64,000 nucleotides of DNA, taken from Chloroflexota bacterium (GTDB lineage Bacteria; Chloroflexota; Anaerolineae; Anaerolineales; Villigracilaceae). Location of the stretch: NCBI GenBank assembly GCA_016235445.1, contig JACRLB010000004.1, positions 1 through 64,000 on the forward strand. The letters are read 5' to 3'. Below are positions 7,438 to 16,883 of this stretch, piece by piece. A program made the translations under genes and the position numbers. Position 1 is the first letter of the stretch, and the number at the start of each line of letters is the position of its first letter. The notes under the pieces are model-generated. The model saw nothing but the letters and a program-made list of their open reading frames with translations. It did not search any database and was not told the DNA's origin.

Positions 7438-10356
7438 TTACTTCGCCTTCTTCGCCGCAGTCGCTTTCTGTTTTGAGCCTGGCTTTGCCATTGCAGTTGA
7501 TTTCTTCTCAGCTTTCGCTTTGACAGTACCAACCTTTTTCACTTGCGCGGACGATATTGCAATGGATTTCTTTGCTTTGGGTTGAACCTTTTTCACAACA
7601 GCCTTTTTCGCTGACATTTTTGTCTTTACAGGCTTTTTCACAACCGCTTCTTTCTTCTTACCTCTTTCCTTCCTCACCTTCACCCCAGCCTTGCGGACAG
7701 CACGCTTCTTCGTGGCGGGCTTTTCTTCCACTTGGGTTTCTTCAACAACGGCAAACAACTTCTTCCATTCATCCTGCATGGAGGGGACGCCTGCGCCATT
7801 CAATTGGTCGCAGATGGTTTTCCATTCGGTGTCGCCTACGAAGCGGAAGTCCATGAAGGCGTGGGATTGGTAGGCGCCGAGTTCGACGTACATGCCTTTT
7901 TCCCAGATTTCTTTGCAGGAGCGGATGTATTCAAGTTGGGTGACGTAATCTTTGAAGATGACGTGTCCTACGCGGGGCAGGCCAATGCCTTCGGCGAGGT
8001 TCTTGCGCTTGGTTTTGCCAGTGGATTTATCAATGTAAGCGGCGGAGGTTTTGATCCAGCCTTTGGTGTCGGCGAATTTGTTGTGATAGATGACGAGGCC
8101 GCGCTCGTCGTTGAAGCGGTTGGAGTAGGCGAAGACTTCTTCGTCCACGCCGCCGGTGGGGCGGTAAAAGTCGTAGAGTAGGAACTGCTCGACATCAGCG
8201 AACAGGTATCGGCGGTGAAGGAGCGGGAAGATGCGCCAGTCATGCCCACGGACGAGTCCATCATCGCGGGTTTCATCCCACTTTGGACGGCGGAATTCCA
8301 TCCCGTATTTTTCGGAGAAGCCTTCCACTTGTCCGTGGCCGAACATGGGCAAACCAGGCAGGGTGGAGAGGACGGTGGCAATGCCGAAATATTTATCGCC
8401 TTTGCCAAATTGCTCGACGGCGGTTTTTTCGTCTGGGTTGTTCATGAAGTTGACGTAACGCTTTAATATTTGCGGGTCAAACTCCAATGTGTTTTTGATG
8501 GCGAGTCGGTATTTGGCGTTGTCTTCATCACGGAGCATGTGCATGAAAGCAGAGTTGTAAACGCGGTGCATTCCGAGGGTGCGGACGAAATAGCCTTCCA
8601 TGAGCCAGAAGGCTTCGGCGAGCAAAAGCGTATCGGGGACTTCGGCGGCGACACGATCCACAACTTCGCGCCAAAATTCTTCGGGGACTTTTTCATCGAA
8701 CTCGGTTTTGGTCATGCCGTATTGTGAGCGGGATGGAATCGCGCCGCCTGCGCCTGGCTCGGGGAACCACAGGCGTTGCACGTGTTTCTTGGCGAGGGTC
8801 ATGGCCGCATCAAAACGAATGACGGGAAAATTGCGGGCGACATGCAGGATGACTTGAATGACCGCCTCACGGACTTCGGGATTTGTGTAATCGAGTTGGG
8901 CGGTGTCGTTCCAGGGGAAGGATGTGCCATCGTTGCCGTGGTAGATGTATTGGGTCTTCTTGTCGCTAGTCTGCTGGTTTACAAGTTGAAAGACAACCGA
9001 AGCGTCTGAGTGGTTGTAGTAATGATCTTCCAAAATAATTTTTGCGCGCGGATCGTCGGAGAGGTTTTCGCTGTTGAAGGTGTAGGAGGGATAAGGAGGA
9101 AACGGGGATGATAAAAACCAATCAGGGTGTTCGACCACCCAGGTTGAGTCAATGCCCATGTGATTGGGAACCATATCTGCCGAGAGGCGAATGCCGCGTG
9201 ACCAGGCGCGGGTTCTCAAATTCTCCAATCCTCCCCAGCCTCCCAAATCTCCAGCAATATCATACGAGTGGAGTGAATATGCGGAGGCAACGGCATCTTC
9301 CTGCCCCATGCGCTGTTTGATGCGCTGGGAGGCGCGACTGCGTTCCCACAAGCCGATGAGCCACAGGCCAGTGAATCCGCGGGAGGCGAGCAGGTCGAGT
9401 TCTTCGTTGGGGATTTGGTCGAGGGTTTTGATTTCGCGCTGGTACTGTTTGGAAAGCTGGTCAAGCCAGACGTAGGTGTTTTTGGCAAGCAGAACGAGGC
9501 GGGGCATCCAGTCTTTGTCTGCGCTGTAGCGTTCGGTTTCGGCATATTCGGGGGTGGCAAAGGATGGGATGTAGGTTTCGGCCTGGGAAGAGTCGATCGG
9601 CCCTTGTTGGCGGAGGATGTCTTCGCGCAGGTAATCGAGTCCGCGCAGGATGCGGACGGAGAATGATTCGCCGAGTAAATATCCCCATTTTTCAATGACG
9701 AACTTTAGCTGTCCTTCCAAAGAATCAGGGGAGGCTTTGATGGGGGCTTCGAGAATATCGGTGAGGGATTCGCCGAGCGATGTTTCGCCATTTCCAAAAC
9801 CTGGCTGGCGGGAGAAGAAACCCAACAGCAACTGCATGGATTCTTTGTAGGCCGAACCGTTCATGGCGGCTTCATCCACCAGGTCTTTGTAGCGGTTGAC
9901 CGCTGGATTCTTGTTGGAGTTGTTGATGAGGAGCATCTCTTCGATGGAGGCGGCGCGCACGCCGCGGCCAAAGTCGCCAAAGTGTGGGACTTTGGTGGAG
10001 AGATAGACGCCTGCCGTCGTCTCGCCGCGAAAGACGGAAACGGGCGGGAATTCTTCGGTGAATTTGGTGAGGGTCAGGTCGTATTTCGAGCCGAGGTTCG
10101 ATTGCAACATGCCCATGGCGCGCCCCATGACGCCGGTGTAGCGGCTGTAAAAATGCTTGAGGAGGATGTGATAGGCCTCATCCAGCAGGGAGAGTGCATA
10201 TAGGTCAGTGGCAGGTACGGGGACGGAGCGAAGCGTTGTCATTTGGGCGGCAAATGCGCGGGCGGATGCCAAATCCGAAAAAACGATGTGCCCGTCTGGG
10301 CGGAAAAAGTCCAGAGAAAAATTATATTTTTGGCGGGCGGCGCGGGATGTAAGCAT
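7438..10356 (-). CDS. GH13 alpha-amylase-family protein with N-terminal extension and Lys-rich tail
   Basis: 972 residues. The first ~320 are a mostly helical extension I do not recognise. A GH13 catalytic barrel follows: region I DMVPNH (~residue 395), region II RFDAA with the nucleophile Asp (~513), region III LLLAEAFW with the acid/base Glu (~577), and a region IV candidate NNPDE (~638), where the usual NHD is NPD. All three catalytic acids therefore appear present. From ~875 to the end the protein is a basic Lys/Ala/Val tail resembling histone H1 tails. No signal peptide, so cytoplasmic storage-glucan metabolism is likely. Divergent from the kinase at 10411. Confidence 0.85.
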   Translation of the reverse strand: MLTSRAARQKYNFSLDFFRPDGHIVFSDLASARAFAAQMTTLRSVPVPATDLYALSLLDEAYHILLKHFYSRYTGVMGRAMGMLQSNLGSKYDLTLTKFTEEFPPVSVFRGETTAGVYLSTKVPHFGDFGRGVRAASIEEMLLINNSNKNPAVNRYKDLVDEAAMNGSAYKESMQLLLGFFSRQPGFGNGETSLGESLTDILEAPIKASPDSLEGQLKFVIEKWGYLLGESFSVRILRGLDYLREDILRQQGPIDSSQAETYIPSFATPEYAETERYSADKDWMPRLVLLAKNTYVWLDQLSKQYQREIKTLDQIPNEELDLLASRGFTGLWLIGLWERSRASQRIKQRMGQEDAVASAYSLHSYDIAGDLGGWGGLENLRTRAWSRGIRLSADMVPNHMGIDSTWVVEHPDWFLSSPFPPYPSYTFNSENLSDDPRAKIILEDHYYNHSDASVVFQLVNQQTSDKKTQYIYHGNDGTSFPWNDTAQLDYTNPEVREAVIQVILHVARNFPVIRFDAAMTLAKKHVQRLWFPEPGAGGAIPSRSQYGMTKTEFDEKVPEEFWREVVDRVAAEVPDTLLLAEAFWLMEGYFVRTLGMHRVYNSAFMHMLRDEDNAKYRLAIKNTLEFDPQILKRYVNFMNNPDEKTAVEQFGKGDKYFGIATVLSTLPGLPMFGHGQVEGFSEKYGMEFRRPKWDETRDDGLVRGHDWRIFPLLHRRYLFADVEQFLLYDFYRPTGGVDEEVFAYSNRFNDERGLVIYHNKFADTKGWIKTSAAYIDKSTGKTKRKNLAEGIGLPRVGHVIFKDYVTQLEYIRSCKEIWEKGMYVELGAYQSHAFMDFRFVGDTEWKTICDQLNGAGVPSMQDEWKKLFAVVEETQVEEKPATKKRAVRKAGVKVRKERGKKKEAVVKKPVKTKMSAKKAVVKKVQPKAKKSIAISSAQVKKVGTVKAKAEKKSTAMAKPGSKQKATAAKKAK

Positions 10357-10410
10357 AACAACAATGATAACCGATTTGAATTTTTTTCGAGTAAAATTTC
10401 AGCATCAATT
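10357..10410. promoter_or_regulatory. Divergent intergenic region
   Basis: 54 bases separate the start codons of the amylase-like gene (minus) and the histidine kinase (plus). It is AT-rich and must hold both promoters or their cores, but no clean -35/-10 pair could be assigned. Confidence 0.4.
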
Positions 10411-12693
10411 ATGAATACATCGCTGATTCAATTCATCTATTTAATTTTGCTTGGCGCGCTCTACCTGCCGGTCATTTTTTTTGCGATCCAGCGGCGGGAT
10501 GAAGGGCATGAGGCCGCAACCTGGCTTGTGGCTTTTTATGCGCTGTTGGCGCTGGTTTTGAATGTGACCGAGGCCATCTGGCCGATTGGGGAGGATTTAT
10601 TTCTTTTTCAGGAAATCCAAACCTATGTTGCGTTCACGCTTGCAACGATTGTGATCCTTGCGTTAAAAACATTCGTGAAGCGCGAGACCTGGTGGGCATG
10701 GTTCGGCCTATGGACGTTGTGGATTCTTGCCCTTGCGCTCATCCTCACCAACGCATTCGGCCTGCCTGAAACGCTTTGGACAAACGGCACGCTGGCGCTG
10801 TTCCGTTCGCGGCTTGGCCCAGCCTGGGTGATTTTGGGATGGCTGGTCGTTGCGATTGGCCTGATCCTTGCGCTTGCACACGCGGGCAGGCAGGCGCGCC
10901 AGCAGTTATTCCGCAACCGTTTGAATTATTGGTGGCCTGCGATCTTCCTGATGTTCGTCAACGACATCATTTTATTTTCGGGGATCAATATCGTCGGACA
11001 GCCGTTTCGTCTGGCGGTTGCCGTCATCATGGCGTATGTGGTCGGCACGCATCACCTCCCCGACCTGAAAGGCATCTCGCGGCGGGTGATCGTTTATCTC
11101 TCCATCGTGGTTGCCATTGTCGGTTTTTACGTTGCGGGCTTTCTGTTATTGCAAGCCACGTTTGGCAGGGGCGCAAATTTCAATCCGCTGTTGGCAGGAG
11201 CCGCAATCTCATTACTGCTGGCCGTTATTTTTGCGCCGCTATCCTCCCTGATCTCGCGCATCCTGAATAAGTGGATGAAGGGCGATCAATACGATGCCAG
11301 CCTGACCATTCATCAATACAGCGAAAGCATCAGCAACATCCTCGATATGGACAGGCTTGCCAGCATCGCCGTCGGCATCATCCTTGAATCCATGCACATC
11401 GAGCGCGGCTTTTTATTTCTTGTCGATTCGGAACGCCAGGCAGACGGACGCAAAACCTACAAACTTCGCTCTGCAAGAAGCCCCGAGGAACGGCAGATGG
11501 TGGCTGTGGAATTGGAAGAGAGCGGGATTCTCGCTTCGTATTTTATTCGGGAACAACGTCCGCTTCTTCAATATGACCTGGACCTGCTCCCCGCCTTCAA
11601 GCTGACTCATCCCTTTGAGAGGGACTGGTTCGGCCAGTTACGCGCCGAGGTTTACATTCCCATCTTTGCCAAAAAACAATGGATCGGCCTGCTGGCCTTC
11701 GGCTCGAAATTAAGCGGCAACCGCTACACCAAGGATGACCTTGTCACCTTAAGCTCACACGCCAGCCAGACCGCCGTGGCATTGGAAAATGCCCGCCTCG
11801 TGGACAACCTGATGCGCCTGAACAATGAACTGCGCCAGGCGCGCCGCGCATTGGAGAAAAACAACCAGAGCCTCGAACGTCTCGACCAGGCAAAATCCGA
11901 CTTCATCAGCATCGCTTCGCACGAACTCCGCACCCCGCTCACCGTCATCAAAGGCTACACCGAAATGCTGTTGGAAGACAGCCGCCTGGACTCGAACATA
12001 AAACTCATGATGAACGGCATCCACGAAGGGACTCTGCGCCTGCACGAAGTGATGGACTCGATGTTCGACATCGCGCAAATCGATGCGCGCTCGCTCAAGC
12101 CGCACCTTCAGCCTGTGGAGTTGGGCCATCTCGTCAAGGAAGTATGCATCGAACAGGCAAAATCATTCAAAGAACGCGAGCAGTTCCTGGCTGTCGACCT
12201 GCCCTCCCTGCCGCACGTCAAAGCAGACCCGAACCTGCTGAAAAAATTATTCCATCACATCATCCGCAATGCGGCCAAGTTCACACCGAACAAAGGGAAG
12301 ATTGCCATCACAGGTCATCACATCCCTGCCATCATCAACCTGCCCAACGGCGGAGTCGAGATCATCATCAGCGACAGCGGCGTGGGCGTAGACCCGAACC
12401 TGCGCGACATCATCTTCACCAAGTTCTACCAGCCCGGGGAATTGGGCAAACACTCCACCAGCAAGACACGCTTCAAAGGCGGCGGCGCGGGGTTGGGGCT
12501 GGCATTATCCAAGGGAATTGTGGAAGCCCACGGCGGACGCATTTGGGTGGAAAGCCCGGGGTACGATGAGGTCAATTTCCCGGGCAGTCAGTTCCACGTG
12601 ATCTTGCCGTTGACCAAATTGGAAAACGGCGAACAGCAAAAGGTTAGTGAGGTTGTGAAGTTTGAAGTTGTTGAAGTGATGAGTAAACAGTGA
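10411..12693 (+). CDS. Membrane histidine kinase with GAF domain
   Basis: 760 residues from the ATG that directly precedes the first membrane segment; an upstream in-frame extension lacks any domain and overlaps the divergent gene. The N-terminal ~315 residues hold about eight to nine hydrophobic segments. A GAF-type domain spans ~340-480, a short coiled linker follows, then HisKA with SHELRTPLTV (phospho-acceptor His ~503), N box IIRNAAKFTPNKG (~618), DSGVGVDP (~655) and GAGLGLALSKGI (~690). No receiver domain or adjacent response regulator, so the partner is elsewhere. The 3' end runs into heptamer repeats and a terminator. Confidence 0.9.
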   Translation: MNTSLIQFIYLILLGALYLPVIFFAIQRRDEGHEAATWLVAFYALLALVLNVTEAIWPIGEDLFLFQEIQTYVAFTLATIVILALKTFVKRETWWAWFGLWTLWILALALILTNAFGLPETLWTNGTLALFRSRLGPAWVILGWLVVAIGLILALAHAGRQARQQLFRNRLNYWWPAIFLMFVNDIILFSGINIVGQPFRLAVAVIMAYVVGTHHLPDLKGISRRVIVYLSIVVAIVGFYVAGFLLLQATFGRGANFNPLLAGAAISLLLAVIFAPLSSLISRILNKWMKGDQYDASLTIHQYSESISNILDMDRLASIAVGIILESMHIERGFLFLVDSERQADGRKTYKLRSARSPEERQMVAVELEESGILASYFIREQRPLLQYDLDLLPAFKLTHPFERDWFGQLRAEVYIPIFAKKQWIGLLAFGSKLSGNRYTKDDLVTLSSHASQTAVALENARLVDNLMRLNNELRQARRALEKNNQSLERLDQAKSDFISIASHELRTPLTVIKGYTEMLLEDSRLDSNIKLMMNGIHEGTLRLHEVMDSMFDIAQIDARSLKPHLQPVELGHLVKEVCIEQAKSFKEREQFLAVDLPSLPHVKADPNLLKKLFHHIIRNAAKFTPNKGKIAITGHHIPAIINLPNGGVEIIISDSGVGVDPNLRDIIFTKFYQPGELGKHSTSKTRFKGGGAGLGLALSKGIVEAHGGRIWVESPGYDEVNFPGSQFHVILPLTKLENGEQQKVSEVVKFEVVEVMSKQ

Positions 12694-12742
12694 ACAGTGA
12701 ACAGTGAACAGTGAACAGTGGTCAGTGGTCGGTGGTCGGTGA
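12687..12742. repeat. Heptamer tandem repeat
   Basis: About five AGTGAAC units followed by AGTGGTC/GGTGGTC variants, beginning inside the last codons of the kinase gene. Short tandem arrays like this can vary in copy number by slippage. Confidence 0.75.
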
Positions 12743-12778
12743 CGAGCAGATGAAAAAAGCATCTGCTCGTTTTTTTTA
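12742..12778 (+). terminator. Rho-independent terminator of the histidine kinase
   Basis: ACGAGCAGATG and CATCTGCTCGT form a perfect 11-bp stem around AAAAAAG, followed by eight T. Confidence 0.9.
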
Positions 12779-13300
12779 TTTTCTTACGGCTTTGCCTGCA
12801 AGGGCGGTGAGAACGCCTGCGATCAACAGGGTGAATTTTACAGTCGCGCATAGCCAGGCGGTCTGCGGAAATGATGGGTCAAGGCTCCCGATGAGGATGC
12901 GCCAAAGAGCATAATTTTCCACCATGTCGAAAAACGCGGCGGCAAATGCGCCCCAGCCCAGCCAGATAGTGAAGGCGCTGTACCAATTTGCTTTTTGATA
13001 GCCTGCAAGCAAAAGTCCAAGCGAAAGCGCCAGGGCGTAGACAAACATAAACAGGTAGTCAAACCCCAGCCCAAAGGCGGCGAAGAGGCGCGCATTTGAA
13101 TCCCAGGAATTGATCATCGCCTGCGAAGCATCCAAGGTGTGGGCCAGTTCAAAGGAGACAATCCCTTTCGGCGCAGTGGATGTTTGCAGTGGCGCGTCCA
13201 ACAGGCGGAAGACGCCAAAGATCACAAGGGTGAGGGCGAAGAAGAAATAGAAAAAAGGCTTTCGCAGGTTTTGCGGGACAAATTCAAGTGGATGCTTCAT
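12776..13300 (-). CDS. Conserved hypothetical four-helix membrane protein
   Basis: 174 residues with hydrophobic segments at about 17-33, 75-100, 108-125 and 150-170. The region between the first two is likely outside the cytoplasm. AAGGAGT precedes the ATG. It ends next to the GNAT gene's operon partner boundary: the two genes are only 15 bases apart on the same strand, so they are probably co-transcribed with the GNAT gene first. No family recognised. Confidence 0.7.
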   Translation of the reverse strand: MKHPLEFVPQNLRKPFFYFFFALTLVIFGVFRLLDAPLQTSTAPKGIVSFELAHTLDASQAMINSWDSNARLFAAFGLGFDYLFMFVYALALSLGLLLAGYQKANWYSAFTIWLGWGAFAAAFFDMVENYALWRILIGSLDPSFPQTAWLCATVKFTLLIAGVLTALAGKAVRK

Positions 13301-13315
13301 AGTGACTCCTTGTCG

Positions 13316-14446
13316 TTAAATTTTCTTCCGATAGACTCGGTTGTTCTTGTATTCCACGCCATTCAGGTTTTTCAAATCCGCGCGCATTTGCTCGGTGGTT
13401 TCGGCAACCTGGGTCATTTCCACATGCACGAATTGACCAAAATTCAGCAGAGTGTTGCCCATCGCGTAATACAAAAGCGCGTTGCCGCCATGTCCCTGGT
13501 GTTCGGGCAAAATGCCCAGGCCGTTGACGGAGACCGTGTTCGTGCGGCGCATTTCCAGCAGGATGTCAACCAGCCCGAACGGGAACAACTTTCCCTTGGC
13601 GCGTTGCAGTGCGGCGGATACATCATGGAAGGCGAATAAAAATCCAACCACATCATCGTCATGGGTGATGATCTTGATCAGGCGATGGTCTGCAATCGTC
13701 ATGATATTCTCGACCACAAAATCAATCTCGCGCTGGGAAAGCGGATAGTACTCCCAGTTATGCACAAAGGCATTGTTGTAGGCAATGCCGATCCGATCTG
13801 CCCATTGCACCAATTCCTTTTTATTTTTGAACGCCTTTATTTCAAGATGCCCGCGCTCCATCACCCGCTCGGTAATGCGTTTGACTCTCTCAGGAATTTG
13901 GAATTTATCAGCGGGAAGATAGCACGAGACAAAGTCCACCTCTTTGACAAAACCCTGCGCCTCCACCGTCGACTGGTAGTAGGAGTGGTTGTAATTGAGC
14001 ATGGTCATCGTCTGACGGTGTTCCTGCCCGAAAACCAAAACCCCGTACCCATCCAGCGGACCCATGCCTTTCGGGCCGATGACGGTATCCAGACCACGCG
14101 CCTTTGACCAATCGAATACGGTGTTGAATAAAGCGGTTGCGGCTTCCATGTCATTTTCGCATTCGAAGAAATAAAAGTCCGCAGTCTTTTCGTTGTGATA
14201 TTGATTGAAAGGTTTGTTCTCGATGGCGGCGATTCTACCCACGTCCCGCCCATCGCGCACAGCGAGGAAAAAGTCCACCTCCGAATGTTCGTGGAAGGGA
14301 TGCTTTTTGCGGTTGAGCTGGTTGTACGCATCCACATCGAGGGGCGGCACCCACTGCGGACAGTCCGCGTAAATTCGATAAGGCAATTCCACAAAACGCC
14401 TGACCTGCTTTTTATTTCCCGTGTCCACTTTTTCGATGGTTACCAT
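13316..14446 (-). CDS. GNAT-superfamily acyltransferase-like protein, two-lobed
   Basis: 376 residues behind a strong GGAGG site. The N-terminal half has a GNAT-like start (VRRFVELPYRIYADCPQWVPPL) and FFLAVRDGRDVGRIAAI; the C-terminal half carries VVGFLFAFHDV and VNGLGILPEHQGHGGNALL, the acyl-CoA-binding loop region of GNAT enzymes (QGHGGNA). This matches a family of large GNAT-like proteins of unknown substrate common in environmental bacteria. Cytoplasmic. First gene of a likely two-gene operon with the membrane protein at 12776. Confidence 0.75.
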   Translation of the reverse strand: MVTIEKVDTGNKKQVRRFVELPYRIYADCPQWVPPLDVDAYNQLNRKKHPFHEHSEVDFFLAVRDGRDVGRIAAIENKPFNQYHNEKTADFYFFECENDMEAATALFNTVFDWSKARGLDTVIGPKGMGPLDGYGVLVFGQEHRQTMTMLNYNHSYYQSTVEAQGFVKEVDFVSCYLPADKFQIPERVKRITERVMERGHLEIKAFKNKKELVQWADRIGIAYNNAFVHNWEYYPLSQREIDFVVENIMTIADHRLIKIITHDDDVVGFLFAFHDVSAALQRAKGKLFPFGLVDILLEMRRTNTVSVNGLGILPEHQGHGGNALLYYAMGNTLLNFGQFVHVEMTQVAETTEQMRADLKNLNGVEYKNNRVYRKKI

Positions 14447-14851
14447 GCGCGCCTCCGTTATTCATCTATCAGTATATACCCGAATTTTGAGGGAAAGTCA
14501 CGCTGTCAGTCAGGAACTTTTTCTTAACGCCTTTTTTGTACACGGAACAAACGGATTGCACGGATGATTTCACTGAAAAAACCTTTTTAACCACGAAGGA
14601 AGTTCAAAAGCGAAAGGCCTTTTTGCAGTGGAGTCACGGATACGAACGGAAAAAGTCGGACTGCGGACTAAAGTCCGCAGTCCGACAAGAAACGCTTTCT
14701 CAGGAGGAAGCCGTCAGCGTTGTATCGTGTTTGGGTTGTGTGGGCAGGTGAAAGGTCGGGGGTGAGGCGATGTTTTTTATCCAATCGAAAATGGACTGCG
14801 CAAAAATAATCCCCGTGCTATACTTGGAAAATCCCCACGAATCGAGGCGAT
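14447..14851. other. Intergenic region with repeat remnants
   Basis: No gene supported. At 14545-14625 it carries a unit related in inverted orientation to 38945-39010 (ACCACGAAGGAAGTTCAAAA-type). At 14655-14686 there is a perfect 15-bp-arm hairpin. CTATACTTGG near 14819 could be a -10 for the aminopeptidase. Confidence 0.5.
14655..14686. repeat. Perfect hairpin
   Basis: GTCGGACTGCGGACT and AGTCCGCAGTCCGAC are exact inverted copies separated by AA. No T-run follows, so it is a repeat hairpin rather than a classic terminator. Confidence 0.8.
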
Positions 14852-16114
14852 ATGACTGGCGATACTCATCAGGAAATGCTTGCAAAATACGCGGAAGCGA
14901 TTGTAAAAGTCGGCTTGAATATTCGAGCTGGGCAGAGATTGATCATCACGCTGATGGCGACCCGCGGCGTGCCGCATCAGTTTGCGCCATTGGTGCGCGA
15001 AGTGGCAAAAGCGGCCTACGGCGTTGGCGCAAAATATGTGGAAGTGATCTGGGGCGACGAAGAAATGATGCGCCTGCGCGCGCAATACGCGCCGCGCGAT
15101 TCTTTCGACGAATACCCCACGCACACGATTGACGCCATCATGAACATGGTCAACAATGGGGATGCCCTGCTTTCGATTGCAGGCTCAAACCCCGACCTGC
15201 TTGGCGGCCTCGACCCTGAGATTGTTGGCATGATGCAAACGAGACATTTGAATATCGCCAACAAGGTCAGTGAGCGGGTGACGACCAACGCGATCAACTG
15301 GTGCGTGGTTGCCGCCGCGGGCGAAGAGTGGGCCAGAAAAATTTTCCCCGATCTGCCCGCTGAAAAGGCGCAGGAAAAATTATGGAAGGCGATTTTCGAA
15401 TCCACGCGCATCGACCAGCCCGACCCAATCGATGCGTGGCAAAAACACATCGCCTTCCTGCGCGAGCGCGCAAAATATTTGCAAGCCAAACAATACACCG
15501 CACTGCACTATAAAGCCCCAGGCACAGACTTCACCCTCGGCCTGCCGAATGGACATCTTTGGATCAGCGCGCAATCCATGGCGCAGAACGGCATTGCCTT
15601 CACCGCCAACATGCCCACCGAAGAAGTCTTTACCCTGCCAGACCGCAACCGCGCCGACGGCGTCATCACTGCCACATTCCCGTTGAGTTATGGCGGCACA
15701 TTGATCGAAGATTTTCAGGTGACGTTTGAAAATGGGCGCATTACCAAAGTCAATGCAAAGAAGGGTGAAGCCGCCCTGCAAAAACTGGTGGATACCGACG
15801 AAGGTTCGCACCACCTCGGTGAAGTGGCGCTCGTGCCTGCCTCCTCCCCCATCGGCCAGCGCGGACATCTCTTCTACAACACTCTATTCGACGAGAATGC
15901 CTCCTGTCATATTGCGATTGGAAGAGCCTATCGCTTCACTCTTACGGGTGGAGAGGAGTTGACAGACGAGGAGTTTATCTCCGCTGGTGGTAACGTGAGC
16001 CTCAACCACGTGGATTTCATGATCGGCTCATCTAAAATGGACATCGACGGAATCAGCAAAGATGGCACGCACGAGCCTGTGATGCGAAATGGTGAATGGG
16101 CGTTCAAGGCGTAA
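14852..16114 (+). CDS. M29-family aminopeptidase
   Basis: 420 residues, normal length for the AmpS/aminopeptidase T family of two-metal cytoplasmic aminopeptidases. Typical features: early VGLNIRAGQRLIIT, the metal-site region GTDFTLGLPNGHLWIS, PTEEVFTLPDRNRADG, EGSHHLGEVALVPASSPI, LFDENASCHIAIGRAY, and C-terminal HVDFMIGSSKMDIDG with HEPVMRNGEWA. GAGGCGAT precedes the ATG. Stand-alone gene; a palindromic repeat lies 7 bases after its stop. Confidence 0.92.
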   Translation: MTGDTHQEMLAKYAEAIVKVGLNIRAGQRLIITLMATRGVPHQFAPLVREVAKAAYGVGAKYVEVIWGDEEMMRLRAQYAPRDSFDEYPTHTIDAIMNMVNNGDALLSIAGSNPDLLGGLDPEIVGMMQTRHLNIANKVSERVTTNAINWCVVAAAGEEWARKIFPDLPAEKAQEKLWKAIFESTRIDQPDPIDAWQKHIAFLRERAKYLQAKQYTALHYKAPGTDFTLGLPNGHLWISAQSMAQNGIAFTANMPTEEVFTLPDRNRADGVITATFPLSYGGTLIEDFQVTFENGRITKVNAKKGEAALQKLVDTDEGSHHLGEVALVPASSPIGQRGHLFYNTLFDENASCHIAIGRAYRFTLTGGEELTDEEFISAGGNVSLNHVDFMIGSSKMDIDGISKDGTHEPVMRNGEWAFKA

Positions 16115-16121
16115 AACGAAA

Positions 16122-16234
16122 TGGGTGTGTTTCAAATGAGTTGAAGGATGGAACGTCCCGAAGGTTTTCTCGAAGACTTTAACCGTTTTTCAAACCTTCG
16201 GGACGGTTGATTCAACTGAAATGAAACACGCCCA
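16122..16234. repeat. 113-bp palindromic element, TGGGTG-end family, copy 2
   Basis: Nearly the same sequence as 6373-6486: ends TGGGTGTGTTTCA and TGAAACACGCCCA (one change) with the inner CGTCCCGAAGG hairpin. Flanks AACGAAA and AATCACA are not a clean duplication, so this copy may be older. It sits between the aminopeptidase stop and the next ribosome-binding site. Confidence 0.9.
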
Positions 16235-16257
16235 AATCACATACAAGGAGAAGCGTT

Positions 16258-16839
16258 ATGCCAGGAAAGCCAAAGCTTGATACGAATGAAATCTTGAAAG
16301 CTGAATACAACTATATTGCCAATACCATCTTCCAGGCAAACGAAGACCGCTCGCGGGTGGCTTCGTTTTATTTTGTCACAGTCGGGTCGCTGGTGGCGGC
16401 CATCCTTGGCTCGTTGTTTTCAGCGGATGATCTAAAAGGCGCGACGCTTGCATTTTCGGGTTTGTTTTTAATTCTGACGATCCTTGGCGCGTTGACGCTG
16501 GCTCAACTTGCCCGCCTGCGTGCCGCATGGCATGAATCCGCGCAGGCGATGAATACGATCAAGGATTTTTACATCCGACACAACAAGGAAATCGAACCCG
16601 CTTTCAAATGGAGAGCGGAGACCCTTCCCGCCACAGACAAGCCGAACAGCATCGCAAACTTGATGGCATTTGAAGTGGCTTTGCTGAGCGCCATCACCAG
16701 CGCGGCTTCCCTATATTTTCTTCTTTTGACTCTTGGAGATATTAAATGGTGGGGCTGGGCATTATTAGCCGCGACGCTTTTGGGAGGATATATCGCGCAA
16801 TGGGCATGGTATAAATCCCTGCTGGTGGATAATCAATAA
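16258..16839 (+). CDS. Conserved hypothetical membrane protein, two helix pairs
   Basis: 193 residues behind AAGGAGAAGCG. Two hydrophobic pairs (~37-55/~60-82 and ~138-160/~163-183) flank a soluble, charged middle region of ~55 residues. The start (ILKAEYNYIANTIFQANEDRSRV) is amphipathic. The arrangement loosely recalls small SLATT-type membrane proteins, but the match is not strong enough to name. Cytoplasmic-membrane location. Confidence 0.6.
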   Translation: MPGKPKLDTNEILKAEYNYIANTIFQANEDRSRVASFYFVTVGSLVAAILGSLFSADDLKGATLAFSGLFLILTILGALTLAQLARLRAAWHESAQAMNTIKDFYIRHNKEIEPAFKWRAETLPATDKPNSIANLMAFEVALLSAITSAASLYFLLLTLGDIKWWGWALLAATLLGGYIAQWAWYKSLLVDNQ

Positions 16840-16883
16840 TGCAATCCGCTCAATCTGTGATTTACTGAGAATAGAGAGAAAAC

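Noticed and set aside
7732-8181. Plus-strand open frame of 149 codons inside the amylase gene
   Set aside because: Its translation is Gly/Val/Asp-rich with no motif and is the antisense shadow of a well-supported GH13 gene.
10243-10410. Extended N-terminus of the histidine kinase
   Set aside because: The extension overlaps the divergent gene, has no domain character, and the ATG at 10411 directly precedes the first membrane helix.
12687-12742. Heptamer array considered as a CRISPR-like array
   Set aside because: Units are 7 bases, contiguous and without spacers, so it is a simple tandem repeat.
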